A program made the translations under genes and the position numbers. Shown here piece by piece: positions 6,174 to 6,223 of a stretch of 6,223 bases of DNA (position 1 is its first letter; the number at the start of each line of letters is the position of its first letter). The notes below the pieces were generated by a model, which was given only the letters and a program-made list of their open reading frames with translations, was not told the DNA's origin and made no database searches. The DNA comes from an uncultured Clostridia bacterium. Its GTDB lineage: Bacteria; Bacillota; Clostridia; Christensenellales; Borkfalkiaceae. The stretch covers positions 1 to 6,223 of the forward strand of contig CAMAHZ010000079.1 in NCBI GenBank assembly GCA_945834965.1. The letters are read 5' to 3'.

Positions 6174-6223
6174 AATTTATTCCTAAATTGTGCTTTCCCT
6201 GAAGAACAGGGAAAGTGTCACGA
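6174..6223. repeat. Second copy of the palindromic repeat, cut by the window end
   Basis: These 50 bases match 5626-5675 in the same orientation with one difference (A at 6220, G at 5672). They include the full left end hairpin and 19 bases before it. The single change turns a G-T pair into an A-T pair in the predicted stem of the left arm. The copy begins 12 bases upstream of the DUF559 start and continues beyond the window, so its full length cannot be judged. Confidence 0.88.

Overview
The window looks like chromosomal DNA of a low-to-moderate GC Firmicute, most likely an uncultured Clostridia-type gut bacterium. The signs are a consensus sigma-A promoter, AAGGA-type Shine-Dalgarno sites, TTG and GTG starts, a SipW-type signal peptidase, a PadR regulator, and a small palindromic intergenic repeat of a kind common in gut clostridia. 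The assignment rests on style and gene content only; there is no rRNA or marker gene.

Layout. The left arm (1-1748, plus strand) is one gene: a PadR-type winged-helix domain placed between long acidic disordered stretches and followed by four membrane helices. It has a perfect TTGACA-N17-TATAAT promoter and ends at a bidirectional terminator (1765-1791). The rest of the window is read from the minus strand. In transcription order it holds a small DUF559 (Vsr-like) endonuclease gene (6162-5800), a palindromic repeat element (about 5626-5805), a membrane-anchored McrB-like AAA+ NTPase (5603-4023), a DUF2357/McrC-N-like protein with a basic helical tail (3931-2480), and a SipW-like signal peptidase I (2477-1812). 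No stretch longer than 300 bases lacks a gene.

How the genes may work together. The McrB-like NTPase and the DUF2357-like protein are a plausible motor and adaptor pair, related to McrBC but tied to the membrane and with no recognisable nuclease motif. The signal peptidase starts 2 nt after the DUF2357-like stop, so it is probably co-translated. The three-gene set may therefore be a membrane or envelope system rather than classical cytosolic restriction; that is inference. The DUF559 gene is a separate module: it is AT-rich and fits tightly between two same-orientation copies of the repeat, which suggests it moves with, or helps spread, that repeat.

The two items most worth following up are the membrane McrB/DUF2357/SipW cluster and the repeat-DUF559-repeat arrangement.
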